DNA of 16,408 nt from contig DDYM01000044.1 of NCBI GenBank assembly GCA_002347985.1, positions 50,309 to 66,716 of the forward strand, in the 5' to 3' direction. Made by a program: the position numbers and the translations under genes. Shown one piece after another: positions 7,466-14,018 of this stretch. This stretch comes from Bacteroidetes bacterium UBA2234. Its GTDB lineage: Bacteria > Bacteroidota > Bacteroidia > NS11-12g > UBA955. The stretch's first letter is position 1. Every line of letters starts with the position of its first letter. A model generated the notes under the pieces. The model worked only from the letters and a program-made list of their open reading frames with translations. It ran no database searches and had not been told where the DNA came from.

Positions 7466-8998
7466 TCAAACACTCAACCAATCAGCGGGCAAGGGTTGCT
7501 GCTCTCCTTTTTCCAAAAACACGATGCGATGCGCTATCGCACGAGCAACTTCCAAGTTATGGGTGATGAAAATATAAGCCAAACCTCTTTCTCGCTGCAA
7601 TCTCAACAACAAATCCAAAACCTGCTTCTGCACCAGCGGATCTAACGCCGCCACTGCCTCATCCAATATCAAAACCTTGGGATCTGATGCCAAAGCCCGA
7701 GCAATACACAATCGCTGTCGTTGCCCCCCACTCATTTCATGCGGATAGGCATCAACCAATCGAAGATCAAAACCCACTTCCTCCAACAACGATGTCGCCT
7801 TTTCATGATTCAACAACCGCAAATCTGTTTTTTCTGACTGTTTTCGATTCGATTCATCCAAATTCCCCTTTCCAAACCATTCAACCACTTCCCTAACCGC
7901 ATCAATGGATTTGTCGTTGGGATTCAACGAAGAATAAGGATCTTGAAAAACCATTTGTATCCCTGTGGGTGGCTTCCTTTTTAATGGATTACCATTTAAA
8001 AACACACTGCCTTCTGTTGGCGTTTCCAGTGCCACTAGCATTTTTGCCAAGGTGCTTTTCCCAGATCCCGAGAGCCCCACTATCGCCAAAGTCTCTCCCT
8101 GATGCAAAACATCCGAAAACCCATTCAGTGCTTTCACCTCCCATCCCTTTTGTTGATAGGTCTTTCCCAAATCCGTTATTTCTAGCACCGGAATGTAATC
8201 CTCCAATGCCTTAACCCAAACACTGTTTGGCATCGCCTCAATCAACTCTTTTACATAGTCGATGGCCGCGTTTCCAAATACATCTGTCGATTCGCCTTGC
8301 GCCAAACAAACACCCTTTCTCAGCACGGTAACCTTTTCCGCGTATTGCCTTACCAAATCCAACTCGTGACTCACCCAAACCAAAGCGCTTCCTTGTTCCT
8401 TACAAATCCTTTCCAAATCGCGCATTACCTGCTGACGAGCCACACTGTCCAAGGCGGTAGTGGGTTCATCGGCAAGAATCAAAGGGGGTTCATGTACGCA
8501 GGCCATTGCAATCATCACACGCTGACGTTGACCACCACTCAATTGGTGTGGATAGGCGTTGAGTATTCTATCCAAAATCTCACCCAATCCCAATTGTGTC
8601 AATTTTCGCTCCACTTTCTCTTTGGCCAAATCAAAATTGGGTTCATGGATCAGGGCCGACTCCATCAATTGTTTGCCACAGCGCATTTGGGGATTTAACG
8701 CAGTCATTGGTTCCTGGAAAATCATGCCAATTTCTTTGCCACGAATGTTTCTCCATGCCTTCTCCAACTGAACGGTCAATTCTATGCCATTGAGTTGAAT
8801 AGAACCACTTATTTGCAGGGCAGGCGACAGCAATCCCATGACTCCAAATAAAGTGAGCGATTTCCCGCTCCCGCTTTCGCCAATGATCCCGTGAATTTCA
8901 CCAGGATTCACTTCCAATGATTCCAACTTGAGTAAGGAATTCCCATTGATAGAAATTTGCAAATTTCGAATACTCAACAAGGGTCCCACGACTGTCAT
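7466..8998 (-). CDS. ABC transporter protein with two fused ATPase domains (Opp/Dpp/YejF class)
   Basis: The product is a tandem fusion of two peptide/nickel-type ATPases. Counting from the longest possible start at 9028, domain 1 has Walker A GESGSGKS (50-57), Q-loop FQEP (104-107), signature LSGGQRQR (163-170), Walker B LILADEP (183-189) and H-loop His221. Domain 2 has GLSGSGKS (318-325), FQDP (361-364), MSGGQRQR (432-439), LILDEAVAALD (453-463) and His490. Both sites therefore look competent; the only oddity is Ala instead of Pro in the second DEP motif. The fused layout resembles YejF and other OppDF-type proteins, which power uptake of peptides or similar solutes. No permease or binding protein is in the window, so it must work with partners encoded elsewhere. 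I prefer the ATG at 8998 (510 residues), because a promoter-like -7 box sits at 9004-9011. Confidence 0.9.
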   Translation of the reverse strand: MTVVGPLLSIRNLQISINGNSLLKLESLEVNPGEIHGIIGESGSGKSLTLFGVMGLLSPALQISGSIQLNGIELTVQLEKAWRNIRGKEIGMIFQEPMTALNPQMRCGKQLMESALIHEPNFDLAKEKVERKLTQLGLGEILDRILNAYPHQLSGGQRQRVMIAMACVHEPPLILADEPTTALDSVARQQVMRDLERICKEQGSALVWVSHELDLVRQYAEKVTVLRKGVCLAQGESTDVFGNAAIDYVKELIEAMPNSVWVKALEDYIPVLEITDLGKTYQQKGWEVKALNGFSDVLHQGETLAIVGLSGSGKSTLAKMLVALETPTEGSVFLNGNPLKRKPPTGIQMVFQDPYSSLNPNDKSIDAVREVVEWFGKGNLDESNRKQSEKTDLRLLNHEKATSLLEEVGFDLRLVDAYPHEMSGGQRQRLCIARALASDPKVLILDEAVAALDPLVQKQVLDLLLRLQRERGLAYIFITHNLEVARAIAHRIVFLEKGEQQPLPADWLSV

Positions 8999-9003
8999 CA
9001 AAG

Positions 9004-9036
9004 CAAAGGTAATCACCAAAGCTTTCATTTTACAAA
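9004..9036 (-). promoter_or_regulatory. Candidate promoter for the ABC ATPase gene
   Basis: The minus strand has TACCTTTG at 9004-9011, a full match to TAnnTTTG, and TTTG at 9033-9036 with a 21-nt spacer, slightly longer than the 19 nt of the rpmB promoter. If it is used, the transcript would begin close to the ATG at 8998 and be almost leaderless, or translation would start at a TTG at about 8980. It overlaps the frame of the longer start at 9028. Confidence 0.45.
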
Positions 9037-9069
9037 AGGGAAAAGTTACAAACGGGAAAAGTTACAAAA
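9030..9069. repeat. 16-bp-period direct repeat, about 2.5 copies
   Basis: Two adjacent copies of GGGAAAAGTTACAAAM (9038-9053 and 9054-9069) differ only in the last base. They are preceded by a half copy TTACAAAA (9030-9037). The repeat fills the space between the tonB terminator and the start of the ABC ATPase gene. Confidence 0.85.
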
Positions 9070-9070
9070 A

Positions 9071-9098
9071 GAAAGCGGGCCGCATGCGGCCCGCTTTC
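9071..9098 (-). terminator. Strong palindromic terminator of the exbB-exbD-exbD-tonB operon
   Basis: A perfect 28-bp palindrome begins GAAAGCGGGCCGC and ends GCGGCCCGCTTTC, giving a stem of up to 12-13 bp with a minimal loop. On the minus strand it is followed by five T residues (9070-9066). It lies 40 bp beyond the tonB stop. The opposite strand has no T-run, so it acts on minus-strand transcripts. Confidence 0.9.
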
Positions 9099-9138
9099 AC
9101 TATGGATTTCGGCGAAAATCTATTCGCAAATTGCGAAA

Positions 9139-9951
9139 TTAATCTACCGACAACTTAATAGGAATTTCTCTCCAAGACTTCAAGAAAGTTCCGTTGTTCT
9201 GACCAGGCACCCAACGAGGTGACTTTTTCAAAACGCGAATGGCCTCAACAGTAAACTCTGGGCAACTCTTCGTTTCTTCAATGGCTTGAACACGTGAAAT
9301 CCTTCCGGCTTCGTCTACGGCAAAACGCAACATTACAGAACCATTGATTCCTTCGTCCTGACAGCGTTGAGGGTAGACAAATTCTCCAGCAACATAATCC
9401 CTAAAAGCCGCTTCACCACCAGGGAAATTGGCCTTAATTTGAACGTTAGTTGCAATAGTCTCACCTCCGCCAGTTGGGCCGCCACCTCCTTCATTAAAGT
9501 CGGGCGCTTCAAACTCGTCGGCGCCTTCTTTGGTGTCTTTACCTGCCGTTTTAATGTCATCCGGAGGAATAATAACATCTTCAGTGGTAGCATCAGGATT
9601 GATTCTGGGCACAACATATTGCTGGGTAGCAACCTGTGGCTCTTGTTCTTCAATTTTTGGCTTTTCCGGCTCTTTTTCCTCTTCTTCAGGAGCTTTCACA
9701 TCGTCGATGTTGGTTACTTTCAACACCGTCTTGTGTTCCACTTCCTTTGGAAAGAAAAATTCATAAATAATTGGTGCGGCAGAGAACAAGCCCGTGATCG
9801 ATAGTGCAATGATGGTTGCCATCGTTTGGTTCTTGTTAAAACTCTTGCGAATCTGATACGCACCATACTCCTTAAATCGATCGGCAAATACCAGTTCATT
9901 ACGCGCTGGAGATTGCACTTGGTCCCATTTGTTCATCAAACTTTCTGACAT
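9139..9951 (-). CDS. tonB: TonB energy transducer
   Basis: TonB carries energy from the ExbB-ExbD proton channel to outer-membrane receptors. The 270-residue protein has a cytoplasmic N-terminal peptide typical of Bacteroidota TonB (RNELVFADRFKEYGAYQIRK, residues 17-36) and one membrane segment (about 43-63). A periplasmic spacer rich in Glu, Pro and Lys and then Gly follows (about 85-165). The C-terminal TonB domain (about 173-268) contains FPGGEAAFRDYV, GSVMLRFAVDEAGRISRVQ and the closing PRWVPGQNNG ... PIKLSVD. Two cysteines, 197 and 230, lie in the periplasmic domain and could form a disulfide. It starts 5 bp after the second exbD and is the last gene before a strong terminator. No receptor gene is in the window. 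Confidence 0.95.
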   Translation of the reverse strand: MSESLMNKWDQVQSPARNELVFADRFKEYGAYQIRKSFNKNQTMATIIALSITGLFSAAPIIYEFFFPKEVEHKTVLKVTNIDDVKAPEEEEKEPEKPKIEEQEPQVATQQYVVPRINPDATTEDVIIPPDDIKTAGKDTKEGADEFEAPDFNEGGGGPTGGGETIATNVQIKANFPGGEAAFRDYVAGEFVYPQRCQDEGINGSVMLRFAVDEAGRISRVQAIEETKSCPEFTVEAIRVLKKSPRWVPGQNNGTFLKSWREIPIKLSVD

Positions 9952-9956
9952 AGCGA

Positions 9957-10592
9957 TTAGGATTTAGGTTGTTGATCAATAAGCTTCTTTTCAAGCGGAG
10001 CCATTCCCTCGTCCACAGCAAAATACTTGGCGATCTGACAAATCATAAATTCGTCCATCACGTCAATCACATTGCGATACGATGCTTTGTCGTCGTTCTT
10101 CAACAACACCACCAACTTCGAATCTCTTTGTGCTTGTTTTACTTTGGCATCGATGGCATTGCGCTTGGCAGTATCTTTCTCATCGATCTTGTTCAATTGT
10201 TTTTCAAAATCACGCAATTGGGTTAACAACGACAAGTTGCTTTCCACCAATATTTTACGCAATCCATTTTTGGTGTAATCGGTTTCAGCTAGAACAGTTT
10301 TTTCGTTCAAAGCTCCGCGATACCAATACACTTTATCGCCCCCAGTTAAAAGAATGGTAATACCATCTTTAACTTCAGGTTGCTTCATGTTTTTTAAATC
10401 CTTTTCATCCAGTTTTTCTGGAAAGATCATTCTCAACACTTTGGGCTGAGAAAACGTTGAGGTAAGCACGAAGAAGGTCAACAACAAAAACGCCAAATCC
10501 ACCAAGGGGGTCATATCCACCCGGGTACTCTGTTTTTTGGCTCTTTTTTTGCCACCGCCGCCTCCGCCACCATTACTTTGTATTTCTGCCAT
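9957..10592 (-). CDS. exbD: ExbD biopolymer transport protein, second copy
   Basis: The 211-residue protein begins with a run of seven glycines (residues 8-14) and a basic patch KKRAKKQ. The single membrane helix follows, with the channel motif DMTPLVDLAFLLLTFFVL; Asp32 corresponds to the proton-carrying aspartate of ExbD. The periplasmic part is longer than in E. coli ExbD (141 residues in all) and has a helical Lys/Asp-rich insert at about 110-150. It closes with a conserved end LLKNDDKASYRNVIDVMDEFMI. It lies 18 bp after the first exbD and 5 bp before tonB. Together with the first copy it may form a mixed ExbD dimer inside the ExbB pentamer; that is inference. An AGGAGA element lies 8 nt upstream of the start. 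Confidence 0.93.
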   Translation of the reverse strand: MAEIQSNGGGGGGGKKRAKKQSTRVDMTPLVDLAFLLLTFFVLTSTFSQPKVLRMIFPEKLDEKDLKNMKQPEVKDGITILLTGGDKVYWYRGALNEKTVLAETDYTKNGLRKILVESNLSLLTQLRDFEKQLNKIDEKDTAKRNAIDAKVKQAQRDSKLVVLLKNDDKASYRNVIDVMDEFMICQIAKYFAVDEGMAPLEKKLIDQQPKS

Positions 10593-10600
10593 GGTTCTAC

Positions 10601-10606
10601 TCTCCT
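10601..10606 (-). promoter_or_regulatory. Shine-Dalgarno-like AGGAGA before the second exbD
   Basis: The minus strand has AGGAGA ending 8 nt before the ATG at 10592, between the two exbD genes in non-coding sequence. Genes of this phylum usually lack such elements, and the other starts in this operon show none. Confidence 0.5.
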
Positions 10607-10610
10607 ATCT

Positions 10611-11282
10611 TTAGTCTTTGGGTTTGGCTTCCAAACCTGTGATCATCTGAAAATTCTTTACTTTGGCTTCTCTAAATACTTGGATAACGTTTTTTAGGAC
10701 GTTGTATTTTGTGTTACCGTCGGCTTTTACCGCAAACTGAATGTAATTCTCCTTATCAAAAGGCAACCCACGCTTGGTGGCTTCAGCTTCGCGGTCTTTA
10801 AAATCGTCGTGTGCTCTCAAACGGGCATTGTAAGCCCAGTGATAAAGCTGACTCTTTTTGATATTTACCGTATCATAGGGAACGCCTGTTTGCTGCACTT
10901 TCGCGCGCGCATTGACTTCCAATTCTAGATACGAACTGATGGATTCCATTTTTAGTCCGATTGGACCAGCACCAGCAAATTTCTTTACTTCCTCTGCACT
11001 CATTTGCACCTTGAAATCGCGCATCATATCTTTTAACACAAGCTCTTTCACAGCCGGGTTAGTGATATCAATGAATACCCTTCCATCGGCATCTACAGTC
11101 ACCAAAAACACCTGTTTGGGTATTTGCACTTCGGTGGTAGAAGATGGAGGATCAACGAATACGGGCTCTGGAGCACGGAAACTTGAGGTCAACATAAAGA
11201 ACGTTACCAGAAGGAATGCCAAATCCACCATTGGGGTCATATCCAATGACGGGGTGGAACGGGGCATACTTACTTTAGGCAT
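10611..11282 (-). CDS. exbD: ExbD biopolymer transport protein, first copy
   Basis: The 223-residue protein opens MPKVSMPRSTPSLDMTPMVD and has one membrane helix (about residues 17-35); Asp20 matches the essential channel aspartate of ExbD/TolR. The periplasmic part has the strand-helix pattern of the family, including VFLVTVDADGRVFIDITN (about 55-72) and the conserved close FAVKADGNTKYNVLKNVIQVFRE. A long insertion (about 110-170, charged, with YHWAYNARLRAHDDF) separates these and is not present in the short proteobacterial proteins. It lies 54 bp after exbB and 18 bp before a second, diverged exbD. Role: stator partner of ExbB in energising TonB. Confidence 0.93.
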   Translation of the reverse strand: MPKVSMPRSTPSLDMTPMVDLAFLLVTFFMLTSSFRAPEPVFVDPPSSTTEVQIPKQVFLVTVDADGRVFIDITNPAVKELVLKDMMRDFKVQMSAEEVKKFAGAGPIGLKMESISSYLELEVNARAKVQQTGVPYDTVNIKKSQLYHWAYNARLRAHDDFKDREAEATKRGLPFDKENYIQFAVKADGNTKYNVLKNVIQVFREAKVKNFQMITGLEAKPKD

Positions 11283-11336
11283 GTTCGTAAATTTAGGGCG
11301 TTAATTCGGGTTAAAACCAAAAGGTAAATACCGAAA

Positions 11337-12152
11337 TTAACCGTGGTTGGCCTGGAAGTTAGAAATAATAGAATAACCCGCTTCATCCATGCTGTGAGTC
11401 ATGGTATCGATGCGGTTTGAGAAATAGTTATAACTGATGATCGCCAAAGTTGATCCAATGATACCAAAAGCGGTGTTGATCAACGCTTCAGAGATACCTG
11501 TTGCCAAGGCAGCAGTGTCAGGTGTACCAGAGTTAGCCAACGCCGCGAACGCACGAATCATACCGAATACAGTTCCAATCAAACCGATCAAAGTACCGAT
11601 AGATGCACAAGTGGTGATGATTACCAAATTCTTAGAAAGCATAGGCAATTCTAAGCTAGTTGCTTCTTCCAATTCTTTTTCGATAGCAGCCTTCTTCTCG
11701 TCGCGATTCAAATCTGTTTTTGCAGCAACCACTTTGTAACGAGTTAAACCTGAACGAACAACATTGGCCAAAGAACCACGCTGTTGATCACAAGCAGCAA
11801 TCGCACCGTCGATGTTGTTTTGCTCCAACATAGAACGCATTTTATGAACGAAAGCCGTTGCATTTCCGCGACCAGAGGCAGCAGACAAAGTGATGAAACG
11901 CTCAATAGATACCAAAATTACAGTAATGTTTACCGCAATCAACAAAGGTACGATGGCGATACCACCGCGATAGATGATTCCCAAAAGTCCCAATGGATGT
12001 CCTTTAGCGACGTCTCCATCTTCGAAGTTGGCAGGATTTCCTAAAAAGAAAATGTAAATTGAGTACCCAGCGGCAATTGCAAACAAAATGGCAAGGCCAG
12101 AGAAATAAGCCATCCAAGCATTGTTTCCCGATTTGTTGTTGTTATTTGTCAT
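11337..12152 (-). CDS. exbB: ExbB-type MotA/TolQ/ExbB proton channel protein
   Basis: The 271-residue protein forms the inner-membrane proton channel that drives TonB. An extra N-terminal helix (about residues 14-37) is followed by the helix IAIVPLLIAVNITVILVSIERF (about 65-86). A cytoplasmic domain with the motif AIAACDQQRGSLANVVRSGL (about 117-136) comes next, then the paired C-terminal helices: LVIITTCASIGTLIGLIGTVFGMI (about 176-199) and ISEALINTAFGIIGSTLAIISY (about 220-241). The GTVFGMI and ALINTAFG motifs are diagnostic of the family. It has four predicted helices rather than the three of E. coli ExbB, with the extra one at the N-terminus. It is the first gene of exbB-exbD-exbD-tonB, preceded by a 120-bp gap with a candidate promoter. 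Confidence 0.95.
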   Translation of the reverse strand: MTNNNNKSGNNAWMAYFSGLAILFAIAAGYSIYIFFLGNPANFEDGDVAKGHPLGLLGIIYRGGIAIVPLLIAVNITVILVSIERFITLSAASGRGNATAFVHKMRSMLEQNNIDGAIAACDQQRGSLANVVRSGLTRYKVVAAKTDLNRDEKKAAIEKELEEATSLELPMLSKNLVIITTCASIGTLIGLIGTVFGMIRAFAALANSGTPDTAALATGISEALINTAFGIIGSTLAIISYNYFSNRIDTMTHSMDEAGYSIISNFQANHG

Positions 12153-12183
12153 AATGATTCTAAGTTTCGTTTTTTATGAAATG

Positions 12184-12214
12184 CAATAATACGGCGGCAC
12201 TTAGTTAAATGCAA
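12184..12214 (-). promoter_or_regulatory. Candidate promoter for the exbB operon
   Basis: The minus strand reads TTG (12212-12214), 20 nt, then TATTATTG (12184-12191), one mismatch from TAnnTTTG. This leaves about 31 nt of leader to the exbB ATG. It is the best candidate in the gap before the four-gene operon, but it is not a full match. Confidence 0.5.
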
Positions 12215-12228
12215 GTAAAGAAAATGTT

Positions 12229-12267
12229 AAATCCGTTGGGATTTCGACCAAAACACTGGGATTTTGG
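12229..12267 (-). terminator. Possible weak terminator after the FAD oxidoreductase gene
   Basis: Two short inverted repeats lie next to each other: CCAAAA ... TTTTGG (12248-12253 with 12262-12267) and AAATCC ... GGATTT (12229-12234 with 12239-12244). On the minus strand the second is followed by a T-rich but interrupted stretch. The stems are only 6 bp and AT-rich, so termination is uncertain. Confidence 0.3.
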
Positions 12268-12272
12268 AGTAC

Positions 12273-13466
12273 TTAATCTTTGGATGAATGGATGCGATAA
12301 TTTTCGGCAAACTGGAATCCCGATAGAATTGCAGCATTCAAGGACGGATTGGCGATTTCATTGCCGGCCAAAAATTGATTTTTTTGCAGTGCTGTTTGAT
12401 TGACTGCCTGAGGCAAGTCGTAGAAATACGGGGTATTCATCGGCAAGGCCTGCATCACCTCAAATGAGCGAATAAACTGTGCATTGATAGGTTGTTGCAG
12501 CAAATTCTCAACTTCCGTTAAAATCTCATTGCTGGCCGAATAGGCATCCACGGTTCCAGAAAATGATGGCTTGAGCGAAACGGCCAACAAGTGTTTTCCG
12601 GGGGGTGCGTAATTCGGTTGAACCATGGAAGGAACAGCGATGAGGTTTACTCGACCCATTCTGCTGGCATTGAGCGCCAAAAACTTTCCTAAACCCGCGT
12701 GGTGGTCGATCGAATAGTAAAGCGTTGTAGTGGATCTATATGGAATCGAATTTTGGTGATTATCGCCAATCACCGAATTGAGGAATATTTGTTTGGGGTT
12801 GAGTTTTTCAACGATTCTATGTGGCAGTGTTTGCACGCCGTTGGGCATCAGGAGGGCATCGCCTTTGGCCAGAGCCCAAAAGATAAAGTCAAATAGCGTA
12901 TGTGGGGTTTGGAGTGCTTCTTCCAGAAAAATCCCGGTGAAGAAGGGTCGGAAGAACGACTCGATGATGGTTTCAGAGAATCCCAATGCGAGAAGGTAGT
13001 TGTGGGTGGAGGGCGTTTCGGTGTTGGCGCCGGTATGGGCAGGGAAGAAATCGGGGGGATTTTGGGACAGTACTTTTTTTCTCAGGGCGATAATTTTCAG
13101 GATGTCTGAAATTTTTATATCGGGGTGAAAGAGCGCTCCGATGCCTTTCATTCCGTGTTTGAGTGGGTCGGCGATGAGGGTTTTCCCCGTGGCTGTGAGC
13201 AGCCACGCGCCCGAGCCGAAGGCGAGGGCGCCATCCAAAAGTCCTTTTTGTTTGAATTCCGAAAGCGCTGGATAAGCACTTTGAATCACCTGAAAACCAT
13301 GATCCAAAGCAAAGCCATCCATTTGGGTGGTACGCAACTTCCCTCCCCATTCATTGCTCGCCTCGTGCAATTCAAATGGAATCCCTAATTGTTGCAGCTT
13401 ATATGCGGCGGACAAGCCAGACATGCCTCCACCTACAATGGAAACAGGCCCATTCATTGATGTCAT
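12273..13466 (-). CDS. FAD-dependent amine-oxidase/phytoene-desaturase-like oxidoreductase
   Basis: The 397-residue protein has an N-terminal dinucleotide-binding fold: the glycine motif VGGGMSGLSAAYKLQ starts at about residue 11, with an acidic residue (HEAS, Glu35) ending the second strand. GGKLRTTQMDGFALDHGFQVI (about 41-61) is the usual continuation in flavin amine oxidases and desaturases. Mid-protein, FFRPFFTGIFLEEALQT and the LMPNGVQTLPHRIVEKL segment are also family features. The C-terminal FLAGNEIANPSLNAAILSG matches the second FAD-contacting motif. A FAD-linked oxidation or desaturation is expected; the substrate is unknown, and no carotenoid genes are nearby. It starts 3 bp after the Spy-like sensor gene, so it is probably co-transcribed with the sigma-factor operon. 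ATG at 13457 is an alternative start. Confidence 0.85.
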   Translation of the reverse strand: MTSMNGPVSIVGGGMSGLSAAYKLQQLGIPFELHEASNEWGGKLRTTQMDGFALDHGFQVIQSAYPALSEFKQKGLLDGALAFGSGAWLLTATGKTLIADPLKHGMKGIGALFHPDIKISDILKIIALRKKVLSQNPPDFFPAHTGANTETPSTHNYLLALGFSETIIESFFRPFFTGIFLEEALQTPHTLFDFIFWALAKGDALLMPNGVQTLPHRIVEKLNPKQIFLNSVIGDNHQNSIPYRSTTTLYYSIDHHAGLGKFLALNASRMGRVNLIAVPSMVQPNYAPPGKHLLAVSLKPSFSGTVDAYSASNEILTEVENLLQQPINAQFIRSFEVMQALPMNTPYFYDLPQAVNQTALQKNQFLAGNEIANPSLNAAILSGFQFAENYRIHSSKD

Positions 13467-13469
13467 TGA

Positions 13470-14018
13470 TTAATTTCCAATCGGTTCACCTTCAGGCGCA
13501 CGTCTGCGAGGTCTATCCCCTCCTCCACGATTTTCGCCACCTTCAGCACCCGCCTTCTTCTTTTTACGCATCGAACGAGCTTTGGCAATCATTTCCTTTT
13601 TCACTTCTCTTTCAATCCGTGGCAATTGAACGGCACGCTTCATCCCGATTACCGGTTTTAATTTCACCGTATACGTTTCAAGCAATTGAACTTCCAATTT
13701 TCGAAGAGCCACAGCATCCTTAAAATACTGTTCTGCTTCTACTTCAGTTAACTCGGAAGGACGTTTGTCGTTCCATTTGTCTCTGAATCCGCGTTTTGCA
13801 TCGCGCAATTTCAATTGATATTCGTCGTAAATCGGAAAAAACTTCACTCTTTCAGCTTCGCTGAGTGTGAGTTGTTCTACAAACAATGTCTCACGAAACT
13901 TCCTTAACTCCTCTACTTTGGATGCCCTGAGGCTATCTTTTTTGGCTTCGTTTTGCGCATTTGCTTTCACAGCAAACAACATCAACAAGCAAAGGGTGAT
14001 ATATTTCATGCATTTCAT
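13470..14018 (-). CDS. Secreted Spy/CpxP-like protein, probable sensor for the ECF sigma system
   Basis: The 182-residue protein has a signal peptide (about residues 1-21, hydrophobic LCLLMLFAVKANA). The mature part is mostly helical and charged: ELRKFRETLFVEQLTLSEAERVKFFPIYDEY (about 37-67) and LTEVEAEQYFKDAVALRKLEVQLLETYTVKLKPVIG (about 90-125). This LTLSEAE ... F.P.Y.EY pattern recalls the LTxxQ-type helical periplasmic proteins (Spy, CpxP, CnrX) and the Bacteroidota family often labelled as a sensor of ECF-type sigma factor. The tail (about 147-173) is strongly basic and Gly/Arg-rich. Its ATG overlaps the stop of the predicted anti-sigma gene (ATGA), so coupling is likely. Placement between anti-sigma and oxidoreductase genes supports a sensing role, which is inference. 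Confidence 0.75.
   Translation of the reverse strand: MKCMKYITLCLLMLFAVKANAQNEAKKDSLRASKVEELRKFRETLFVEQLTLSEAERVKFFPIYDEYQLKLRDAKRGFRDKWNDKRPSELTEVEAEQYFKDAVALRKLEVQLLETYTVKLKPVIGMKRAVQLPRIEREVKKEMIAKARSMRKKKKAGAEGGENRGGGDRPRRRAPEGEPIGN

Noticed and set aside
12973..13350. 125-codon open frame on the minus strand
   Set aside because: It is out of frame inside the FAD oxidoreductase, and its product is Arg/His/Pro-rich with no recognisable features.
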